A DNA stretch of 64,000 nucleotides from Chromobacterium sp. ATCC 53434 (GTDB lineage Bacteria > Pseudomonadota > Gammaproteobacteria > Burkholderiales > Chromobacteriaceae), in contig NZ_CP025429.1 in the NCBI RefSeq assembly GCF_002848345.1, positions 558,001 through 622,000 on the forward strand. Direction: 5' to 3'. Of the stretch, positions 10,598 to 18,610 are shown one piece after another. Under the pieces are notes generated by a model that saw only the letters and a program-made list of their open reading frames with translations, ran no database searches and was not told the DNA's origin. The translations under genes and the position numbers were made by a program. Position 1 is the first letter of the stretch, and the number at the start of each line of letters is the position of its first letter.

Positions 10598-10933
10598 TTA
10601 CTGGCACGCGCCATCGCAAGGCGCGATGCTGCTCGCCGGCGTGCAGGCCTCGCCGCGGCAGCAGTTCTCGGTCAGAAAGCCCAACAGGCCATTCATCTGC
10701 TCGTAGTTGGCCGAGTAGTAGATGAAGCGTCCCTCCTGGCGGGCCAGGACCAGCCCGGCGTGAGACAGCTCTTTCAGGTGGAAGGACAGGGTGGCGTTGG
10801 CCACGGCGAGCCGCTCGCCGATCTGGCCAACTGCCAGACCTTCGGGGCCTTGCTGGACCAGCAGTCGGTAGATCGCCAGGCGCGTGTCCTGCGCCAGGGC
10901 AGCCAAGAGGGTGACAGCGGTTTTGGTTTCCAT
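10598..10933 (-). CDS. arsR: ArsR-family arsenic-responsive repressor
   Basis: A 111-residue winged-helix repressor. The HTH is about residues 35-60 (VGQIGERLAVANATLSFHLKEL), and the wing includes RQEGRFIYYSANY. Metal-sensing cysteines lie C-terminal at positions 91-92 and 97 (ENCCRGEAC), the arrangement seen in ArsR of Acidithiobacillus type rather than the E. coli alpha-helix-3 type. Further cysteines follow (APCDGAC). The ATG at 10933 abuts an inverted repeat that probably is its operator, so the mRNA may be nearly leaderless. It would repress the whole ars operon until arsenite binds. Confidence 0.9.
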   Translation of the reverse strand: METKTAVTLLAALAQDTRLAIYRLLVQQGPEGLAVGQIGERLAVANATLSFHLKELSHAGLVLARQEGRFIYYSANYEQMNGLLGFLTENCCRGEACTPASSIAPCDGACQ

Positions 10934-10953
10934 ATTTCTATATTTATGGAAAT
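10934..10953 (-). promoter_or_regulatory. probable ArsR operator/promoter
   Basis: ATTTC (10934-10938) and GAAAT (10949-10953) form an inverted repeat with an AT-rich centre, directly ahead of the arsR start. Position and symmetry fit an autoregulatory ArsR site. Confidence 0.5.
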
Positions 10954-11087
10954 AATGATTGGAGTCAAGTAGTGTCACGTAGCTGACCAACAGATAGTCA
11001 GATGTCAATTTTCCCAAAAGATCCCAAAAAAATTCAAGATACCAGGCTTTGCTCGGGTAGTTTGCAAGGTTTGTTTTCAATCCATTT

Positions 11088-11142
11088 AGCTGCTCATTTC
11101 TGTTTGAAGCTGATCATTTCTGCTTATTCCTGCTCATATCTG
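11088..11142. repeat. three direct repeats with a 20-bp period
   Basis: AGCTGCTCATTTCTG (11088-11102), AGCTGATCATTTCTG (11108-11122) and a weaker copy TCCTGCTCATATCTG (11128-11142) are spaced exactly 20 bp, about two helical turns. They lie between arsR and the small HTH gene, so they could be an iteron-like replication site or a phased operator for that module. Confidence 0.6.
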
Positions 11143-11281
11143 CTCGCCCGCTCATCCGCTTAGCGGCTTCAATTATTGTTCCCTCCAAGCGATTCACATG
11201 GAGTCAGCGGTCAGGAAGGCGCAATGCATTCTCGATCCTCCAGGTGATGGCTGATCTTGTTTTCAACTACTTGGAGTCAAT

Positions 11282-11494
11282 ATGAGCAGTACCCAAATTC
11301 ACTTTCCGCAAACTTGTGTGATGCTGACCACGAATGCGTTGGCTGAGCAGCTTGGCATGCGAGCGCAGTCTTTGCGCAAGCGTTTCGCCGCTACAGGCAG
11401 CTACTTTGGCGTTCGGCCGGTCAAGCTGCCGAATGGCCAATTGCGCTGGCCTACAGATGCTGTCGAACGTTTGATGAAAGGGCGCGCTGCATGA
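11282..11494 (+). CDS. small helix-turn-helix protein, AlpA-like position
   Basis: A 70-residue protein with a likely winged-helix DNA-binding region (TTNALAEQLGMRAQSLRKRF, about residues 16-35) and a basic wing (VRPVKLPNGQLRWP). It ends with MKGRAA and overlaps the next gene by ATGA. Its size and its position directly upstream of a YfjI-like gene match AlpA-type excisionase/activator proteins of satellite elements, though sequence similarity to AlpA itself cannot be asserted here. A TTGGAG ribosome-binding site precedes the ATG. Confidence 0.7.
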   Translation: MSSTQIHFPQTCVMLTTNALAEQLGMRAQSLRKRFAATGSYFGVRPVKLPNGQLRWPTDAVERLMKGRAA

Positions 11495-12996
11495 AGCCTC
11501 ACAATTCTTCCCTTCCGCGCCAAAGCTACTTTCCTATGCTGACCTTGCCGAAGAAGCTCCAGAGTGCGGTTTGTGCTACGCAAGCACTGATTCAAGCACC
11601 GGACTCGATGGTGGCCACGCTGGGCATCGCCGTCATGTCCGAAGCCGTGCAAGGCCTGGGCAGCGTGCAGATCCCGAATGGGCCGCTTTGCCCTCTGTCT
11701 AACTGGGGGTTGATCATTGCCGACACGGGCGTGGGGAAAACGCCTTCTTTGAATATGATGCGCAAGCCGCTGGTTGAATTTGAAAATGCAAGGCATCGGC
11801 AGTATGAGCAAGCGATGGCAGACTTCCAAGCAGAACATCGTGCATGGGATCTGGAACGGGCCGAGTACGAGCAGGCCTTGCGCAAGGTGGTTCGGAAAGG
11901 AGGGGACACGCATGCCTGCAAGCAGCGCTTGACCCAGCATATGGCGGAAGAGCCGAAGCGTCCACGCAAGACCATGCTGACTTATCAAGATGCCACGCCT
12001 GAGGCCTTCTGCCAGGGGCTGTGCGATCACTGGCCGAATGCGAGCTTGGTAAACGATGAAGCTGCCAGTTACTTCAACGGCCATATGGGACAGGCGATGG
12101 CGATGCTCAATCAGCGCTGGGAGATTCAATCGCTGTCCATTGAGCGGGTTTCGCGGGACAAGCCCATGTTCGTGCAAGATCCCCGCGTGGCACTGATTCT
12201 GGCGATTCAACCCGGCCCCTTTGAGCGATACATGGAGCGCAGTGGACAGGAAGCGCGCGAACTGGGAGCGATGTCTCGCTTTCTGGTATGCCGTCCGGAC
12301 AACAATCAAGGCAACCGTTATGTGGGGCCGCTCGAAATCGATCCGCAAGAGCTGAGCGGTTTTCATGATCGTGTGACGCAGTGCTTGCAAGACAGCATAA
12401 CTACCGATGGCGAGCCCTTGCCGGAAAAACGCGTCTTGACCTTTAGCCCGGAAGCGGCCCGGCGTTACCATCAGATACGCGAGCAAATTGAGGTTGCCAT
12501 GCGTCCTGGCCAGAGCTTGGCGAATGTGAAGGATTACGCGGCCAAGGCGCCGCGCCACTTGGCTAGATTGGCAGGCGTGTTCGAGTATTTCGAAACCGGT
12601 CATACCATCATCAGCTTGGACATGCTGGAGCGAGCCTATGCCGTGATGACCTGGTACATCAACGAGTACATCCGAATCTTTGTGCCGCCGCCGGAGCGCT
12701 CTCAGGAACAACAGGACGCGGATCGACTGCAATCTTGGTTGCATCAGTTCGCCCACAAACGATGCAACCGCTACTTGATTAAGAACGACATCCGCAAGCA
12801 TGTACTGAGCGAGCTGCGCGACAAAGCACGTTTGCAGCGGGCTCTTGGGGTGTTGCAGCAGCGAGGCTGGATCATGGAGTGGTTGGTAGGGAAGGTGGGT
12901 GTGATCGATATGTTGCCTAATCACTTCAGGGACCACGTAGCGCTGAACGCCGCACTGCAGACTTATCGCGCCTCCCGCTGTAAGCCTGGCTTCTAA
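11491..12996 (+). CDS. YfjI-like DUF3987 putative ATPase/replication protein
   Basis: A 501-residue protein of the YfjI/DUF3987 type found on prophage-like and satellite elements. A Walker-A-like loop is visible (IIADTGVGKTPS, about residues 73-84), and DEAASYF (about 189-195) may act as the acidic motif. A helical, charged insert (about 100-155) follows the loop. The C-terminal region has a helical DNA-binding look (KNDIRKHVLSELRDKARLQRAL). Its start overlaps the upstream HTH gene, so the pair is translationally coupled. Function in replication is inferred from element context, not shown by the sequence. Confidence 0.8.
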   Translation: MKPHNSSLPRQSYFPMLTLPKKLQSAVCATQALIQAPDSMVATLGIAVMSEAVQGLGSVQIPNGPLCPLSNWGLIIADTGVGKTPSLNMMRKPLVEFENARHRQYEQAMADFQAEHRAWDLERAEYEQALRKVVRKGGDTHACKQRLTQHMAEEPKRPRKTMLTYQDATPEAFCQGLCDHWPNASLVNDEAASYFNGHMGQAMAMLNQRWEIQSLSIERVSRDKPMFVQDPRVALILAIQPGPFERYMERSGQEARELGAMSRFLVCRPDNNQGNRYVGPLEIDPQELSGFHDRVTQCLQDSITTDGEPLPEKRVLTFSPEAARRYHQIREQIEVAMRPGQSLANVKDYAAKAPRHLARLAGVFEYFETGHTIISLDMLERAYAVMTWYINEYIRIFVPPPERSQEQQDADRLQSWLHQFAHKRCNRYLIKNDIRKHVLSELRDKARLQRALGVLQQRGWIMEWLVGKVGVIDMLPNHFRDHVALNAALQTYRASRCKPGF

Positions 12997-13058
12997 CCCT
13001 GCTCGATTGCGCCAGCTGCGGTCGGGCCGCAGCGGCGCAGATGGCGCTAGCAGATCTC

Positions 13059-13091
13059 AACCGGTGACCTTTATGGTTGCCGGTTTTTTTT
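13059..13091 (+). terminator. terminator after the YfjI-like gene
   Basis: AACCGG (13059-13064) pairs with CCGGTT (13080-13085), with inner ACC/GGT pairs, and runs into eight T. It isolates the HTH-YfjI pair from what follows. Confidence 0.8.
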
Positions 13092-13658
13092 GCCTTAAAC
13101 CAGATTCGAACGCACGTTACTTTAAATCCAAACTCTTAATCCTGTTATTTCTTTGTGTGTGGATTTTGCAACAGAGAACGAGGGAAATCCTTCGTTGACT
13201 TACGGTGCTTTATTTTGATTCGCAGGCATCTTATTCCGGAGTTGAATTTTAAGAGTTGACGTTATCGGTGGTTAACTGGCTTACTAGTCGAAACTTATTG
13301 AGTGGATGGGGAGGATTCGCTAAGTGGTCTTGCTATTTTTCTTTGTAATGGATGGAAAGGAGAACAATAACTCTGTATGTCAATGTGATTTATAAATCAT
13401 GCGTAATCGGTGCATTTTTGACATCAACGTGCCGGTGTGCCTTGTATTTTTGATGCTATTGCATTCTGGTATATGTTTATTATTAAAATGTTCTTTTCTT
13501 TTAATAAGAAGGAGAAGGTTTATTTAGATAGTCCTGTTAAGGCTGCATTGTTGATATTGCATATCCATGACTCGTAAGGGAGCGAGCCAGGCATCTCATT
13601 TGCAATGATTAAATTATTGCCAGTTAACCTTATTCATTGAGAGGCTAAAGGAGTTTTC
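13092..13658. other. AT-rich non-coding stretch
   Basis: About 570 bp of strongly AT-rich DNA with no convincing coding frame on either strand. It precedes the YfjJ-like gene, whose own ribosome-binding site (AAAGGAG, 13648-13654) closes the stretch. It could hold an origin or a long regulatory leader, but no specific repeat was found. Confidence 0.5.
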
Positions 13659-14270
13659 ATGAATTCTTCTTTTCAACCTGATTATGCATTTTCAACTGAT
13701 AATTGTCAGAGTGCTATCAATTTAATCCTGAGCTGTAAGCATAATGGCTACAAAAGGATTATGGGGGTACGTGTAGATTTTCTGATTAAAGAAGAATTTC
13801 AGCAGAGCATGTCTTTTTTTGAAATTCAGGATTATAAGACAAGGCTATGGAATAATCGTCGCGGGAAGACTAGTATATTTGAGCACTGTCTGGGTTGGGT
13901 ATGGGCTTTGGAATATACGGAAAAAGCTGGCTATCACTACCACTGCTTGTTTGTGTTTGATGCCGATAAGGTTCACGCGGATGCGTACTATGGTGACCAG
14001 ATAGGTGAGTATTGGATGGCCATATCACAAGGGAAGGGGTGCTACAACAACTGCAATCGGAATAAGCAACAGTACTATCACCTTGGTGTTGGGAGGATAC
14101 ACTTGGACAGTGAAAAGGAGCTGAGCAATCTTTGTAATGCCGTTATCCCATATCTTGCCAAGAACGATGATCAAGTGCGATCTGCGATTGATTGTGATGC
14201 GATGGCAATGGGTGTATTGCCTATGAGAGTCCGGACCTTTGGCTGTAGTAATAACTTAAAGCTTTGGTAG
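13659..14270 (+). CDS. YfjJ/YagK-like (inovirus Gp2-type) protein with HUH motifs
   Basis: A 203-residue protein resembling the YagK/YfjJ C-terminal domain family, also annotated as inovirus Gp2-like. It carries GYHYHCLFVFD (about residues 91-101), an HUH-type metal-binding motif, and IPYLAK (about 168-173), a YxxK motif like the catalytic tyrosine of single-tyrosine rolling-circle initiators. The strand MGVRVDFLI (about 35-43) could be motif 1. Codon use is very AT-rich. AAAGGAG precedes the ATG. Rolling-circle initiation is inferred from these motifs; family members are poorly characterised. Confidence 0.75.
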   Translation: MNSSFQPDYAFSTDNCQSAINLILSCKHNGYKRIMGVRVDFLIKEEFQQSMSFFEIQDYKTRLWNNRRGKTSIFEHCLGWVWALEYTEKAGYHYHCLFVFDADKVHADAYYGDQIGEYWMAISQGKGCYNNCNRNKQQYYHLGVGRIHLDSEKELSNLCNAVIPYLAKNDDQVRSAIDCDAMAMGVLPMRVRTFGCSNNLKLW

Positions 14271-14320
14271 ATTGCCCTACAGATAGTGATGTGTTGGTGG
14301 GGAAATAGTCCAGTGTTTTG

Positions 14321-14683
14321 CTACAAACTTTGCAGATAGACTGCCAGGTTGTTCAAATCATCCTCATCGAGTCCATGAATAATGGCTTGCATTGCCACCG
14401 CGGAGGGGCGTTGGCTGGTAGAGAAAACATGCAGTTGCTTGAGTAGGTAGGCAGCATGCTGGCCCGCTAGACGGGGAGCCTGCTCGGTCCCCTCTGCTTG
14501 ATTACCATGACAGGCAAAGCAGGCAGGTACGGCATCACCTTTCCATGCAGGAAAATTTCTTTTCCTGCCGCAATTTTCGCAGCCTCACCACCGGCCGCGT
14601 TGGGCTTAGGCTTCTGTCCTGCGAAATAGGCGGCCACACCTGCGATTTCCGCATCGTTAAGTCCTCCGGCGACACCCCACATG
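14321..14683 (-). pseudogene. cytochrome c (c4-like) remnant, truncated and frameshifted
   Basis: Read on the minus strand, this encodes a class I cytochrome c tail: GGLNDAEIAGVAAYFAGQKP, the end of a first heme domain, then a second domain with the heme-binding motif CFACH and a typical end (LNNLAVYLQSL). The 5' half is cut off by an IS at 14684. A single-base deletion near 14540, just before GDAVPACFACHG, shifts the frame. The arrangement suggests a di-heme c4-type protein. The missing 5' half is not found on the far side of the IS. Confidence 0.85.
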
Positions 14684-14966
14684 GGCGCTGTTGCACAAAT
14701 CCTTCTCCACCGCAGCTTGGTAGGATAGCGGCATGACCAAGCCCGCTCCAAAACGCTATCGAACGACCAACTGGAACGCCTACAACCAAGCCCTGATCCA
14801 ACGCGGCTCTCTGTCCGTTTGGCTGGACACGAGCATGTCATGGCAGGCCGCTCCTCGTGGCAAACGCGGACGGGCGCAGACCTATAGCGATGTGGCTATT
14901 CATTCTGTTTGACTATCAAGAACCTGTTTGGACTGCCTTTGCGGCAGACCATCGGTTTCATCCAAA

Positions 14967-16203
14967 GGGCACCTCGAAAAACCCCGGGGTGCCCTCAGCT
15001 GGTAAAATTATACCGTCCAGACTCTTGCCGAGCTTGAGCCCGATGAAACCACGCAACGCCATCAAGAAAGACCTGTTCGCCGCCGACCACCACCGGCAGA
15101 AGATCGACCACCTGGGCGACCCTCTGGTCGAGATCGAGAAGCACATCAACTTTGCCGCCTTGGCGGCCGAGGTCGATCGGGTCGCGCCTCGGCCAGTCAG
15201 CCAGCAGGGCGGCCGCCCGCCGTTTCCGACCGAAACGATGGTGCGGATTCTGGTCCTCAAGCGGCTGTACAACCTGTCCGATGAACAAATGGAGTATCAA
15301 CTGCTCGACCGGATGAGTTATCAGCGTTTCTGTGGGCTGGGCCAGGCGGTCAACATCCCTGACCGCACCACGATTTGGACCTTCGAGAATCGGATCGGCG
15401 AAACCGGGGCCCGTGCACTGTTCGATGGCGTGTCAGCACAATTGCTCAAGCAAGGCTATATCGCGCGCGGCGGCCAAATCATCGACGCGACGTTGGTGCC
15501 AGCGCCGAAGCAGCACAACAGCAGCGACGAGAAGATGCTGCTCGATCAGGGCGCAACGCCGGCCGATTGGAAACCCGCGAAGCGGCGCCAGAAGGACCAG
15601 GATGCCAGCTGGACCAAAAAGCACGGCAAATCCTACTTTGGCTACAAACTGTCGGTGAACGTCGACAACAAATACAAGCTGATCCGCAAGTTCAAAACTG
15701 ATACGGCCAGTACGCATGACAGCCAGCATTTCGACAACGTCTTCGATACCAGCAATACAAGCCGGGATGTTTACGCCGACCGAGGCTATCCGTCCGAGGC
15801 CCGTGGAGCGCAGCTTGCCCAAGACAGATTTCGGAATCGGATTCAGCGAAAGGGGCACGCCAACAAGCCGCTGTCCGAGTGCCAGCAGCAGCGCAACCAC
15901 CGCATCGCCAAGGTTCGTGCCCGTGTCGAACACGTGTTCGCCATGATTGATCAGATGGGAGGCAAGTTGGTCCGCACAATTGGCCAACCGCGCGCGAACT
16001 TTGCGCTGACGATGATGGCGACCTGTTACAACCTAAAGCGCTTGGTGTTCCTCCGGAAAGCCGGAATCGTGGCCTTCTGACGCCCGAAATGGGCTGAATC
16101 GCTGCGTTGAGCGGTGATCCGTTGCAGAAAACGATCCGAATATGGCCGCAAGCGTCATGCTGTTGTTAGGCTTGCTGAAAAGCTTGGGTTATTCGAGATG
16201 CCC
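14967..16203. mobile_element. nested IS5-type insertion sequence
   Basis: A 1237-bp element with imperfect inverted ends: GGGCACCTCGAAAAACC on the left, and the complement of GGGCATCTCGAATAACC on the right. It is flanked by a 4-bp target duplication CAAA (14963-14966 and 16204-16207). Joining the flanks restores the IS903-type transposase reading ...IQSLL.... The clean duplication marks it as the younger insertion. Confidence 0.92.
15043..16080 (+). CDS. IS5-family transposase
   Basis: A 345-residue DDE transposase of the IS5 group. The N-terminal domain has the typical FPTETMVRILVLKRLYNLSDEQMEYQL helix region (given in part: LYNLSDEQMEYQLLDR). Catalytic-core strands include GGQIIDATLVPAPKQ (first Asp) and DVYADRGYPS (second Asp), and the C-terminal RVEHVFAMIDQ helix supplies the Glu. 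The start at 15043 gives MKPRNAIKKDLFAADH; the same frame is open further upstream to 14857 but outside the element. The frame is intact, so the element may be active. Confidence 0.93.
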   Translation: MKPRNAIKKDLFAADHHRQKIDHLGDPLVEIEKHINFAALAAEVDRVAPRPVSQQGGRPPFPTETMVRILVLKRLYNLSDEQMEYQLLDRMSYQRFCGLGQAVNIPDRTTIWTFENRIGETGARALFDGVSAQLLKQGYIARGGQIIDATLVPAPKQHNSSDEKMLLDQGATPADWKPAKRRQKDQDASWTKKHGKSYFGYKLSVNVDNKYKLIRKFKTDTASTHDSQHFDNVFDTSNTSRDVYADRGYPSEARGAQLAQDRFRNRIQRKGHANKPLSECQQQRNHRIAKVRARVEHVFAMIDQMGGKLVRTIGQPRANFALTMMATCYNLKRLVFLRKAGIVAF

Positions 16204-17080
16204 CAAAGTCTGCTCAAGCTGGCCGGCTTAGGCTGGGGCGCCCCCGACTACAGCACGTTGTCCAGACGGCAGCAGACGCTGCAGGTCAGAATTCCCTATC
16301 AGAAAAGTTCAGGCGCGCTGCATCTGCTGGTGGATAGCACCGGCATCAAGATGCTGGGCGAAGGTGAGTGGAAAACCAAGAAGCATGGCGCGGAATATCG
16401 CCGGCAGTGGCGCAAGGTGCATCTGGGCATCGATGCGGAAACCCTGCAGATCCGCGCCATCGAGGTGACAGATAACCGCCAGGGCGATGCGCAAATGCTG
16501 CCTTCGCTCTTGGCACAAATCCCCGCAGATGAGCCGATAGCCTGTGTGAGCGGCGATGGGGCTTTCGATACCAAGGCATGCCACGAGGCGATTGCCGCGC
16601 GGGGCGCGATCGGGTGCATTCCGACCCGCAAGAATGCGAAACCATGGAAAGGAAACTCGCTGGGTGTGCTGGCTCGCAACGAGATCCTGCGGGCGACCAA
16701 ACGACTAGGCCGGGCGATCTGGAAGCGTTGGAGCGGCTACCATCGCTGCAGCCTGGTGGAAACCAAGATGCATTGCTTCAAACGGTTGGGTGAAAGGGTG
16801 ACGGCCCGTCGCTTCGATAGCCAAGTGGCAGAGCTGCAAGTACGCGCTGCCATCTTGAACCGTTTCAGCATGCTGGGCCGTCCATACACGGTGGCGGTGG
16901 CATAAGTCCGCTTGGGAAAAGGGGAAACTCGCCCTGTTCAGGATTTATGCAACAGCGCCTCTGGGATGCAACAGCTAGCTTGCTCCCTGATTTGCTTACG
17001 GGTTATTGAGAAATTTTGTTATCGGCTCTAAATGGGTGTTGAGATTCCGATAGCGCGGTAGCTATATGGTGCTACTCGAA

Positions 17081-17584
17081 TTAGGCTTCTTTCCATCCCG
17101 TCGAAATATCTAGAATGGCATGCGCTTTGGCAACGTCGGCTTCTCCACCGTGTATCACCAGCACATATTTATCGGCTTTCAGCGCGGTTTCGTATTTCAC
17201 TGCCTGTTCGGCGTTAATGCCAACTCGGGTCAGCGCAGCGCCTAATGCGGATACCCCGCCCACAATCGCCGCGCCTTCCAGGGCACCGACCAGTGCTGCA
17301 ACAACCGGGCCGGCCATGGCAACCATTCCCACGCCAGGCAAAAAGAAAACCGCGGGAGCAAGCAGTAATCCCCATAAACCACCCCAAAATGCGCCTATGC
17401 CTCCCCAGGCTTTCATTTTGTCGCCTACGGTATAAAAACCGACCGGGTTTTCCTCGCTGTGGTAGCCTTTCCCAATGACAGATAGTTTTTTTACGTCGAA
17501 ACCACCTTTGCTTAGCAGGCGGATGGCATCCTCCGCTTCTTGATGGGTGTTGTAAACATAAACTGGGGATTGTGCTGAGCTCAT
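17081..17584 (-). CDS. general-stress-type protein (YflT/DUF1269-like), membrane-associated
   Basis: A 167-residue protein. The N-terminal part (VYVYNTHQEAEDAIRLLSKG) resembles the heat-induced stress-protein domain of YflT type. A long glycine- and alanine-rich hydrophobic stretch (about residues 60-115) fits two membrane-inserted helices, and a C-terminal strand-rich piece (ADKYVLVIHGG) follows. It lies 49 bp downstream of the three-BON gene on the same strand, so both probably share the promoter ahead of that gene. The function is unknown; stress association is inferred from domain and context. Confidence 0.75.
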   Translation of the reverse strand: MSSAQSPVYVYNTHQEAEDAIRLLSKGGFDVKKLSVIGKGYHSEENPVGFYTVGDKMKAWGGIGAFWGGLWGLLLAPAVFFLPGVGMVAMAGPVVAALVGALEGAAIVGGVSALGAALTRVGINAEQAVKYETALKADKYVLVIHGGEADVAKAHAILDISTGWKEA

Positions 17585-17633
17585 GATATTTCCTTTAAGG
17601 ATGCATGATTTAAAATGCCTTTGTCATATTGAT

Positions 17634-18287
17634 CTAGATTACTACCTTGATTCTATTGATCACCTGATGTACGCCCGGCATGCCCCAGGCGGCATGATCG
17701 GCTAATTCGCGTTCAGACCAGCTATGCACTGAACCATTCAGAATCACATCTGATCCCTGAATGGTTACGGAAATGCTGTCCATATCGGCTATGGCCCGGC
17801 GGCGAAGCGCATTTTCCACACCACCCTTCACCTCGTTCATGGATAGTTTGGGGCGGATGGCGATATTGTCGCTCACGCCGGTGACACCCAGTAAATGTCG
17901 TACCATCCGTGTAGCGATTTGGCGCTGATAATCCCATTCCACCGTTCCAGATAGCGTGACCCAACCCTTTTCCACCATGACTTGCAAACCTTCTTTAGGT
18001 ATTTCAGCCATTTGTTGCAGTAGATTGGCGACTGATCGGGATATATCGGCATCGTCACGCCGGTCTGCATTCGGTAATTGGACATCCATTTCAATGGCCA
18101 GCGCTTTGACGCCGGCTACGCGCAGCGCCGCGCGCTCCGCTGCCCATTTTTCGGCATAACTGCTGACATGTCCGGTTAGCGTTACCGCGCCATCACTAGC
18201 AGATACGCCTACATGGGTGGCATTGATAGATGGGTCCCAATTAAGTTCCGCTATTACATCCTGTTGTAATTGCATATCGTTTTTCAT
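17634..18287 (-). CDS. triple BON-domain protein (OsmY-like)
   Basis: A 217-residue protein made of three BON repeats: roughly residues 5-75 (GAVTLTGHVSSYAEK), 78-150 (GWVTLSGTVEWDYQR) and 152-217 (SDVILNGSVHSWSER). BON domains bind membranes or phospholipids, and OsmY-type proteins protect the envelope under osmotic stress. No clear signal peptide is present at the N-terminus (MKNDMQLQQD), which is unlike OsmY. GGAG lies 8 bases before the ATG. A CRP-type palindrome sits about 60 bp upstream (18348-18363). Confidence 0.85.
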   Translation of the reverse strand: MKNDMQLQQDVIAELNWDPSINATHVGVSASDGAVTLTGHVSSYAEKWAAERAALRVAGVKALAIEMDVQLPNADRRDDADISRSVANLLQQMAEIPKEGLQVMVEKGWVTLSGTVEWDYQRQIATRMVRHLLGVTGVSDNIAIRPKLSMNEVKGGVENALRRRAIADMDSISVTIQGSDVILNGSVHSWSERELADHAAWGMPGVHQVINRIKVVI

Positions 18288-18347
18288 CGCGTGATCTCCA
18301 GGCAGCCATTAAGAATCTGTAGATTGGCATTCGGTTTTTGGATGGTC

Positions 18348-18363
18348 TGTTCGATAACGTACA
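18348..18363 (-). promoter_or_regulatory. island palindrome C, upstream of BON gene
   Basis: On the minus strand TGTACGTTATCGAACA, preceded by CTA. It fits the shared 16-bp pattern TGT-N2-G-N2-A-N-CG-N-ACA, with the spacing of CRP/FNR-family operators. Confidence 0.55.
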
Positions 18364-18489
18364 TAGGGGAAAATCAGGTTGGTGACGTCGATTGGGGGAT
18401 GACTAAGCAGATATTGATCTGAAGAGGTTGGATACTAGCAGTATGCTGAATGCGAAGAATGGGCCGGCCGGGTAGCGTTTTTGTGCAGC

Positions 18490-18535
18490 GCCTCGCGTGG
18501 GTTGTCCTATTTCCGGCGATTATATTGCGCGAGGC
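18490..18535. repeat. 8-bp inverted repeat in the slipin-BON gap
   Basis: GCCTCGCG (18490-18497) and CGCGAGGC (18528-18535) flank 30 bp. The rest of the gap 18288-18610 shows no gene. It may be a weak terminator for the slipin fragment or a rearrangement trace. Confidence 0.3.
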
Positions 18536-18610
18536 GGCACCGAATTCCGATCAGGAATAATTAGTGGGTGGTCGATGTGGTCTATCAAACAGCGTTTCAA
18601 ATACCGGACT

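Larger units (their letters stand above)
14733..16905 (+). pseudogene. IS903-type transposase, frameshifted and interrupted
   Basis: The N-terminal part (MTKPAPKRYRTTNWNAYNQA) begins at 14733. A one-base deletion near 14906 shifts the frame before FCLTIKNLFGLPLRQTIGF. The gene is then split at codon-level precision by the nested IS (14967-16203). The C-terminal part resumes at 16204 (SLLKLAGLGWGAPDYSTLSR) and contains the catalytic-core strands LLVDSTGIKM and VSGDGAFDTK before ending at 16905. Both lesions make it inactive. Confidence 0.9.
14684..16959. mobile_element. IS903-type element (IS5 family), interrupted
   Basis: The terminal inverted repeats are GGCGCTGTTGCACAAATCC (14684-14702) and, at 16941-16959, its complement with one mismatch. 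Removing the nested element and its target duplication leaves 1035 bp, the usual IS903 size. The 9-bp flanks (CCCCACATG and TCTGGGATG) do not match, so it lacks a target duplication, which points to a deletion or rearrangement beside it. Confidence 0.9.

Noticed and set aside
13007..13198. Short plus-strand open frame (63 codons) after the YfjI-like gene
   Set aside because: It spans the terminator hairpin, has no ribosome-binding site and no protein-like pattern.
7057..14320. Search for a tRNA 3'-end direct repeat as attR
   Set aside because: No second copy of the T-arm/acceptor sequence (such as GGGTTCGACTCCCCG) was found to the right; the island end is therefore only inferred.
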